From positions 1 through 6,929 of the forward strand of contig CAMQEO010000061.1 of assembly GCA_946999785.1 (NCBI GenBank): 6,929 bases of DNA, given 5' to 3'. Below, piece after piece: positions 1 to 4,177 of the stretch. Under the pieces are notes generated by a model that was not told the DNA's origin, did no database searches, and saw only the letters and a program-made list of their open reading frames with translations. The position numbers and the translations under genes were made by a program. The first letter of the stretch is position 1. Each line of letters begins with the position of its first letter. This DNA comes from an uncultured Atopobium sp. (lineage in GTDB: Bacteria; Actinomycetota; Coriobacteriia; Coriobacteriales; Atopobiaceae).

Positions 1-303
1 GAACGGATTTGCAAAATGCAAGCCATCCGTTTTTACCGTTCCTTTATAGTTTCCAAAAAGAATGCATATACGTGCTTGTCCAGGTTGGAGTGCAAAAAGT
101 CCCATGTTTACTATAAATGTAACAACTAAGAGCACAAGTGCAATACATAAGGATGTGAATGAAGGGATTTGTTGGAGCTTATCTGCCTGTATGGCCTCCA
201 ATATAAACTGTATAAGGACATAAACTGCAAGTGCATAACCTGCAATTACAAAAGGTACAACTATCCATCCGTTGAGCGTTTTTATCTCTTTTTCTTGCGT
301 CAT
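1..303 (-). CDS. SPFH/band 7 family membrane protein, N-terminal part
   Basis: This is the beginning of a gene that runs off the left edge; 101 codons are visible and read without a stop from ATG at 303. The protein starts with a short charged segment (MTQEKEIK), then has two hydrophobic helices at about residues 12-34 and 49-72. Directly after the second helix comes GLFALQPGQARICILFGNYKGT (about 68-89) followed by DGLHFANPF. This matches the opening of SPFH (stomatin/prohibitin/flotillin) domains, where a membrane anchor is followed by a strand reading roughly 'V.P.Q..V...FG.Y.GT....GL...NPF'. Such proteins form membrane-bound oligomers thought to organise microdomains or control membrane proteases; the role here is not known. 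The start is supported by an AGAAAGGAT Shine-Dalgarno at 309-317. The upstream terminator at 395-432 implies an independent transcript. Family assignment is fairly sure; subfamily cannot be set from the N-terminus alone. Confidence 0.82.
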   Translation of the reverse strand, partial: MTQEKEIKTLNGWIVVPFVIAGYALAVYVLIQFILEAIQADKLQQIPSFTSLCIALVLLVVTFIVNMGLFALQPGQARICILFGNYKGTVKTDGLHFANPF

Positions 304-347
304 ATCAGATCCTTTCTCGCAAAGTTATCAATGACGTTGTTATATCG

Positions 348-376
348 TTTATAGCGCTGTCTAACCGATATGAATA
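348..376 (-). promoter_or_regulatory. Candidate promoter of the SPFH gene
   Basis: On the minus strand a good -10 hexamer TATAAA (348-353) lies about 45 bases before the start codon. Seventeen bases further upstream is a weak -35, TATTCA (371-376). It sits just after the terminator of the preceding gene, which is where a promoter is needed. The -35 match is poor and the region is AT-rich, so this is tentative. Confidence 0.35.
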
Positions 377-394
377 TGATATCACATCTATATC
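367..394. promoter_or_regulatory. Imperfect 28-bp palindrome, possible operator
   Basis: The stretch is centred on the perfect 8-mer TGATATCA (377-384) and flanked by GATAT and ATATC arms; 11 of 14 symmetric positions pair. It overlaps the proposed -35 of the SPFH gene, where a repressor could bind. AT-rich DNA produces such symmetry by chance, so the regulatory role is only a suggestion. Confidence 0.3.
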
Positions 395-432
395 AAAAAA
401 AAGAACTTTTTGCATATGTGCGCAAAAAGTTC
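395..432 (-). terminator. Strong intrinsic terminator after the HAD phosphatase gene
   Basis: A perfect 11-bp stem (arms 403-413 and 422-432, GAACTTTTTGC with its complement) closes an 8-base loop. Reading on the minus strand it is followed at once by eight U residues (395-402). It lies 58 bases past the stop codon of the phosphatase gene, as expected for its Rho-independent terminator, and separates that gene from the SPFH gene. Confidence 0.88.
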
Positions 433-489
433 GTAAAACGAGGTTTTGCTTAACAGCACGCGTTAAAAGATGACGCGTATATATCTTGC

Positions 490-1290
490 CTAAAAAAGCG
501 TGTCTAGAACCTCAAGAACGCCATCATCGTTATTTGAAGGTGCTTGTTTTTGAGCATAATCAACTATTCCGTCCATAGCGTTTGCCATCGCATATCCGCA
601 GCCTACATACGAAAGCATTTGTATATCGTTTGCAGCATCACCAAATGCAATACATTCCTCAGGTGTAATATTCCAGCGTTTTACCAGTAAATCTATTCCA
701 AACGCTTTATTGATGCCTGTCAAAATAAGATCAATAGACCCGTGACCACTTGTGGTAGGAATAATGTGCGAGGGGAGTTGCGCGCGCAACATCTGATAAT
801 ACGAGTCGGTATCGTCGGGTTGCATAACTTCGCACGCTTTAAGAATGTTATCGTTGATCTCTAAAAGATTATCAACAATTTCTAGAGATGGAAAATAATA
901 TTTTACCAACCCTATAAATTCTGGCGTTGCATGGCGTTTTTCTATGTACGACGCGTGTTCTCCACAAAAAATAGTGTACAAATTGGGGTCGGGCATAACG
1001 GTATTGTAAATGGCACGTAGATCTTTTTCGTCCAAATGAGCGGTATAAATAAGCTCGCCCGAATCAACAACATATCCACCATTCTCGGCTACATATGAAA
1101 GCGTATCTGCATAGCCAGGGAAAGACTGTTTAAGCTGAATATACTGGTTACCACTTGCCAAAACAAAACGTGCATCTTGTTGTGTCATGCGATGAAGAAT
1201 GCGCTTAAAACGAGGCTCATCAAACTCTTTGTTATCTCGTAAAAATGTGCCGTCCATATCACTTGCTACAAGCTTAATGGTAGAACTCAT
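490..1290 (-). CDS. Cof/YbjI-type HAD-superfamily phosphatase
   Basis: A 266-residue HAD hydrolase of the IIB (Cof-type) subfamily, a cytosolic phosphatase acting on small phosphorylated metabolites such as sugar phosphates or FMN. All four HAD motifs are visible: motif I DMDGT (Asp11 nucleophile, Asp13 acid/base), motif II in VLASGNQ (Ser46), motif III Lys195 in GINKAFG, and motif IV GDAAND (217-222), which binds Mg2+. The cap domain lies between motifs II and III, as in type IIB. The ASGNQY..L motif and the AENGGYVV stretch resemble E. coli YbjI and SupH/YbiV more than other Cof proteins. Length is normal for the family. The start at 1290 has an AAGAAAGGA Shine-Dalgarno six bases upstream. 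It is flanked by a 198-bp gap and a strong terminator, so it is probably monocistronic or the last gene after the flavoprotein. The substrate cannot be read from sequence. Confidence 0.93.
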   Translation of the reverse strand: MSSTIKLVASDMDGTFLRDNKEFDEPRFKRILHRMTQQDARFVLASGNQYIQLKQSFPGYADTLSYVAENGGYVVDSGELIYTAHLDEKDLRAIYNTVMPDPNLYTIFCGEHASYIEKRHATPEFIGLVKYYFPSLEIVDNLLEINDNILKACEVMQPDDTDSYYQMLRAQLPSHIIPTTSGHGSIDLILTGINKAFGIDLLVKRWNITPEECIAFGDAANDIQMLSYVGCGYAMANAMDGIVDYAQKQAPSNNDDGVLEVLDTLF

Positions 1291-1360
1291 GGGTAATCCT
1301 TTCTTAAGCGCCTGTAATGCTCAAAAGCGTGCCTTGTTGTTTTACCAAACCTTTGAGTGG

Positions 1361-1389
1361 TAGATAGTTCAAAATTCAAGACAGCTCAA
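1361..1389 (-). promoter_or_regulatory. Possible promoter of the HAD phosphatase gene
   Basis: On the minus strand TTGAGC (1384-1389) and TATCTA (1361-1366) are separated by exactly 17 bases, about 70 bases before the start codon. The -35 is acceptable but the -10 matches the consensus at only three positions. Offered as the best candidate in this gap. Confidence 0.25.
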
Positions 1390-1394
1390 CTAGA

Positions 1395-1411
1395 CGCGTT
1401 TTATTAACGCG
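1395..1411. repeat. Small inverted repeat between the flavoprotein and phosphatase genes
   Basis: CGCGTT (1395-1400) and AACGCG (1406-1411) form a 6-bp GC-rich stem with a 5-base loop, 78 bases past the flavoprotein stop codon. On the minus strand no U-run follows, so it is not a standard intrinsic terminator. It could be a weak terminator, an RNA 3'-end stabiliser or an operator. A second short GCGC/GCGC hairpin with a five-base loop lies next to it at 1428-1440. Confidence 0.35.
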
Positions 1412-1488
1412 CTTGATTAACAAACCTGCGCAAAAAGCGCTTGCTGATTACATACCGCGAACAAGGTGTTGTGCGTAACATGTCTTAG

Positions 1489-3204
1489 TTAGGAGCGCAT
1501 AAGGCGAAGCATGGCATCAATGTCTTTTCGACCAAACGCAACATCATCACGATCATTTATCACAATGCACGGTACGCTCATAACGTTATATTGTGCTTTA
1601 AGTTCAGGGTAGTGAGCAATGTCGTATACGTCAACCGAAACAGAAGAATTACATGCAGCAATATGCTGGGCAGCAACTACGGTATCTGGACACATGGTGC
1701 AGCTAAGACTTGCAAGAATTTTTACCTTGGTGGCACCTAGTGCAGCAATAGCGTGTTTTTGCTCGTCAGTAAGTTTTTGTCCAGGACCTGCAACGTTATA
1801 CAAACCAAGCATAAATGAGGTAAACTCGTGACCTCCAGGAACGCCGTGAAACGCCAGCCCGCTATCTTGGCCTTGGTCATTGCATACGTGTACGCAGGGA
1901 AGATATGCTTCTTTGTTTGCTTGCTCTTGAGGAAGGATCTCCACTTGTATTTTGGACGAAATCTTATGCAATTCTGTGCAATATGCGCGCAGTTCTTGAG
2001 AGAGGCTTGTTTCATCAAGCGCAAGACGCAGAATTACCGAGCGCTCCATGCGCGCACACAAGCCTTTGAGTTGCTCAACCATATCAGCGTCAAAGAGAGC
2101 GTTTGCTTTTGCTGTAGATGTATCGGTAGCGTCAGTGTCATGTTGTTGTTGTATATCATTTACACGCGTTGATGGACGACGAGGGATAAGCCCTGTTTTC
2201 TTTTGCTGGTGTACAATGGTGCGCTCCATTTCGGTAGCTGCAATAGCAGCTTCACCTGTTGCGGTTACCACTTGGCGCAAATCTTTAACGCATACATCAC
2301 CTGCAGCATAGATACCTTCAGCACTTGTTTGTTTTTGTGCATTGGTGATGATGTTTCCTCGTGCGTCTAAGCTCACAATATCGCGTACAAGTTGTGTTTC
2401 GGGAGCATACCCTGCAAGAACAAAGACACCAAAGGTATCGTTTGTCGCAGCTTCATAGGTATGAAGCTCACCAGTTTTATTATTTTTAGTTACCAATTTA
2501 GAAGGCATGGTATCACCGGTGAGTTCGGCCACTTCGGTATTGGTATGGATGGTAATTTTTTCGTTTGCGCGCGCCGCATCGGTAGAGGCTGCAGCGCAGG
2601 TAAAATCGTCCTCGCGAATAAGAATATGTACGTGCTTTGCGTATTTGGTAAGAAATACGCTTTCTTCGGCAGCGGCAAAGCCTCCACCTACCACAAAGAC
2701 GTCTTTGCCCGTAAAGAATTCACCATCGCAGGTTGCGCAATATGCAACGCCGTGACCTTGGAACTTCTCTTCACCAGGGAATCCAATTTTTCGAGGTGCA
2801 GAACCGATTGCCAAAAGAATGCTCAAGGTTGAGAAATCGCCTTTGGTGGTATGTACAATTTTTATGTCGCCGTCTGATTCAATGCGAGTTACTTCTGCAA
2901 GCATAAGCTCGGCGCCAAAAGATTCTGCTTGACGACGCATAGTATCGGTGAGTGCCTTTCCGCTTATGCGCTCAACGCCAGGATAATTAACAACTTCGTT
3001 GGTAATGGTAATTTGCCCACCAAATTGCTTTTTCTCAACAATTAAGACGCGATACCGAGCGCGCGCGAGGTAAATACCTGCAGTTAATCCAGCAGGTCCT
3101 CCACCTACAATAATTGCGTCGTAGAGCGTGTCAAGCTGTGGCGTATGAGGTTGTGTCGTATTGTTTGGTAGAGCGTCATTTGGAGTATGTTTATTTTGAT
3201 TCAT
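1489..3204 (-). CDS. AhpF-like flavoprotein disulfide reductase (thioredoxin reductase domain plus C-terminal AhpF-type dithiol domain)
   Basis: A 571-residue FAD enzyme predicted to pass electrons from NAD(P)H to AhpC. Residues about 27-330 are a low-molecular-weight thioredoxin reductase: FAD site GGGPAG (34-39), redox pair CATC (Cys156, Cys159), second Rossmann GGGFAAAE (173-180) and the FAD-closing GIYAAGDV (297-304). A polar Gln/Asp/Thr-rich linker (about 332-368) leads to about 200 residues resembling the tandem thioredoxin folds of the AhpF N-terminus; the second fold carries CTMC (Cys502, Cys505), as in the CxxC-P-D of AhpF, and a VP pair at 544-545. In classical AhpF this module comes first, so the order here is swapped. 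I recall a described family with this layout encoded next to ahpC (TIGR03143, AhpF_homolog). The NADPH motif HRRxxxR reads IREDDFT (196-202), so NADH or another donor is possible. The open frame extends to 3264, but the ATG at 3204 has the Shine-Dalgarno and is preferred. Confidence 0.92.
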   Translation of the reverse strand: MNQNKHTPNDALPNNTTQPHTPQLDTLYDAIIVGGGPAGLTAGIYLARARYRVLIVEKKQFGGQITITNEVVNYPGVERISGKALTDTMRRQAESFGAELMLAEVTRIESDGDIKIVHTTKGDFSTLSILLAIGSAPRKIGFPGEEKFQGHGVAYCATCDGEFFTGKDVFVVGGGFAAAEESVFLTKYAKHVHILIREDDFTCAAASTDAARANEKITIHTNTEVAELTGDTMPSKLVTKNNKTGELHTYEAATNDTFGVFVLAGYAPETQLVRDIVSLDARGNIITNAQKQTSAEGIYAAGDVCVKDLRQVVTATGEAAIAATEMERTIVHQQKKTGLIPRRPSTRVNDIQQQHDTDATDTSTAKANALFDADMVEQLKGLCARMERSVILRLALDETSLSQELRAYCTELHKISSKIQVEILPQEQANKEAYLPCVHVCNDQGQDSGLAFHGVPGGHEFTSFMLGLYNVAGPGQKLTDEQKHAIAALGATKVKILASLSCTMCPDTVVAAQHIAACNSSVSVDVYDIAHYPELKAQYNVMSVPCIVINDRDDVAFGRKDIDAMLRLMRS

Positions 3205-3209
3205 GACAA

Positions 3210-3215
3210 TCCTTT
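3210..3215 (-). promoter_or_regulatory. Shine-Dalgarno that sets the flavoprotein start
   Basis: AAAGGA sits five bases before the ATG at 3204 and resembles the sites of the SPFH and phosphatase genes (all contain AAAGGAT). The frame is open 20 codons further up to an ATG at 3264, but the extra residues look unlike an FAD-protein N-terminus and no comparable ribosome site precedes them. This favours 3204. Confidence 0.8.
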
Positions 3216-3291
3216 CAGTGCAAAATATGGTCGTTATGCGTGTAACGAGGTAATACTTAAGCAAGCGTGGTTAAAAATCGTGCAGTTTGAA

Positions 3292-3316
3292 ATCAAGTGG
3301 TTAATATCAAGTGGTT
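3292..3316. repeat. 11-bp direct repeat upstream of the flavoprotein gene
   Basis: ATCAAGTGGTT occurs twice, at 3292-3302 and 3306-3316, with 14-base spacing between starts. It lies about 90-110 bases before the flavoprotein start, in the gap after the ahpC terminator. Tandem sites of this kind can bind a regulator; no promoter hexamers could be placed with confidence near it. Confidence 0.4.
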
Positions 3317-3359
3317 TGCAATTCGGCGATTTGAAAGCGAGCTATCCTTACAACTACGA

Positions 3360-3390
3360 TAAAAGCCCGCGCAACTGCAACGGGCTTTTA
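3360..3390 (-). terminator. Intrinsic terminator after ahpC
   Basis: A perfect 10-bp stem (arms 3360-3369 and 3381-3390, TAAAAGCCCG with its complement) encloses an 11-base loop. On the minus strand the GC-rich core is followed by CTTTTAT, giving a short U-run. It lies 38 bases past the ahpC stop codon. The short U-run suggests that some transcripts may read through into the flavoprotein gene. The near-symmetry would let it work in both directions. Confidence 0.8.
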
Positions 3391-3427
3391 CTGAGTATGC
3401 GAGCGAATATAAGCTCTCTACACGCGA

Positions 3428-4012
3428 TTAAAGTTGCCCAACTAAGTCAAGGCTTGGCTTAAGCGTATCTTCGCCGGGTTGCCATTTTGCAGGACATACT
3501 TGGTCACCATGAGCGCGTACAAATTGCGCAGCCTCCAACAAACGGAGTAATTCTTTTGCCTCGCGTCCAATGCTTCCCGAAGTCACTTCGTATACCTGAA
3601 TTTTACCGTCAGGATCTACAATAAATGCTCCACGCTCTGCTAAACCGCTTTCTTCAATTAACACGTCAAAGTCGCGTGCAAGAACGCAGGCAGGGTCTGC
3701 AAGCATAGGATATTGCACTTTGCTTACACGATCTGAGTGATCGTGCCATGCTTTGTGAACAAAGTGAGAGTCACATGAAACGGAATAAATTTCGCAGTGA
3801 GCTTTTTTGAAATTATCATATTCTTCAGCAAGCTCTTCAAGCTCGGTAGGGCATACAAATGAAAAGTCTGCAGGATAGAAGAAGAACAATGACCATTTTT
3901 CATTGCCGTCTTTGTCTTTGCCGATAACATCATTTTTGGTAACTACCGAAAATGTATCGTTCTGATAAGCCTGTACTGAAAAATCGCCAATTTCTTTTCC
4001 GATAAGAGACAT
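3428..4012 (-). CDS. ahpC: Alkyl hydroperoxide reductase subunit C (2-Cys peroxiredoxin)
   Basis: A 194-residue cytosolic peroxiredoxin of the AhpC/Prx1 class that reduces hydrogen peroxide, organic hydroperoxides and, in known members, peroxynitrite. The active site PADFSFVC (47-54) fits P-x3-T/S-x2-C, with peroxidatic Cys54 and Ser51 in place of the more usual Thr. The resolving cysteine is Cys173 in the conserved HGDQVCPAKWQPG stretch, and Arg127 in AERGAFIVDPDG is the usual active-site arginine. The protein is slightly longer than E. coli AhpC (187), by an insert near residues 31-39 (GKDKDGNEK). Extra cysteines lie at 73, 80 and 109. The C-terminus lacks an obvious YF motif, which usually goes with resistance to over-oxidation. 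The start at 4012 has a strong AGGAGG five bases upstream. The flavoprotein gene 223 bp downstream is the likely reductase. Confidence 0.97.
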   Translation of the reverse strand: MSLIGKEIGDFSVQAYQNDTFSVVTKNDVIGKDKDGNEKWSLFFFYPADFSFVCPTELEELAEEYDNFKKAHCEIYSVSCDSHFVHKAWHDHSDRVSKVQYPMLADPACVLARDFDVLIEESGLAERGAFIVDPDGKIQVYEVTSGSIGREAKELLRLLEAAQFVRAHGDQVCPAKWQPGEDTLKPSLDLVGQL

Positions 4013-4017
4013 GTGTT

Positions 4018-4023
4018 CCTCCT
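4018..4023 (-). promoter_or_regulatory. ahpC: Strong Shine-Dalgarno of ahpC
   Basis: A full AGGAGG lies five bases before the ahpC ATG, stronger than the AAAGGAT-type sites of the neighbouring genes. This fits the high expression common for AhpC. It begins one base after a potential leader hairpin (4025-4064). Confidence 0.85.
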
Positions 4024-4024
4024 A

Positions 4025-4064
4025 AAAACATGACTTACGTTACCTTTCCTTAGGTACATGTTTT
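4025..4064 (-). promoter_or_regulatory. ahpC: Bulged hairpin in the ahpC leader
   Basis: In the minus-strand RNA, AAAACAUG-UACCU pairs with AGGUA and CAUGUUUU, giving 8 + 5 base pairs, a six-base loop and an eight-base bulge (4033-4040) on the 3' side. The structure ends one base before the Shine-Dalgarno and lies inside the leader predicted from the candidate promoter. It could stabilise the mRNA, tune ribosome entry, or as DNA serve as a repressor site. No known riboswitch class is recognised. Confidence 0.45.
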
Positions 4065-4097
4065 CTATTTCCCTATTTGATTGTTCTATACACTTCT

Positions 4098-4126
4098 TCT
4101 ATACGCATACATTAAAAATTCGTAAA
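4098..4126 (-). promoter_or_regulatory. ahpC: Candidate ahpC promoter
   Basis: On the minus strand TTTACG (4121-4126) and TATAGA (4098-4103) are spaced by 17 bases; each matches the sigma-70 consensus at four of six positions. Transcription would start near 4090, giving a leader of about 78 bases. A second TATAGA lies ten to fifteen bases downstream but has no matching -35. There is no terminator between the helicase and ahpC, so readthrough may add to expression. Confidence 0.5.
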
Positions 4127-4148
4127 TGTGGGAGCCTGCGTCATAACA

Positions 4149-4158
4149 AACACGTGTT
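4149..4158. promoter_or_regulatory. 10-bp perfect palindrome upstream of the ahpC promoter
   Basis: AACACGTGTT is perfectly symmetric and sits about 25 bases upstream of the candidate ahpC -35, between the helicase stop codon and the promoter. It could be an activator site, but it matches neither a PerR box nor an OxyR pattern that I can recognise, and a 10-bp palindrome can arise by chance. Confidence 0.25.
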
Positions 4159-4177
4159 CTTGTGTGATACGCGCAAT

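Noticed and set aside
169..354. 61-codon plus-strand open frame near the left edge
   Set aside because: It overlaps the SPFH gene start and its leader on the other strand; the Cys/Tyr/Leu-rich translation has no recognisable features.
2392..2832. 146-codon plus-strand open frame opposite the flavoprotein
   Set aside because: It is antisense to the conserved reductase domain, with no family resemblance or credible ribosome site; it is a shadow.
3205..3264. N-terminal extension of the flavoprotein to the ATG at 3264
   Set aside because: The extra 20 residues lack similarity to the family start, and the ATG at 3204 has a well-spaced AAAGGA site.
4013..4177. PerR- or OxyR-type box upstream of ahpC
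   Set aside because: No TTATAAT-N-ATTATAA-like or OxyR-like spaced tetranucleotide pattern could be found; only an unrelated 10-bp palindrome and the leader hairpin are present.
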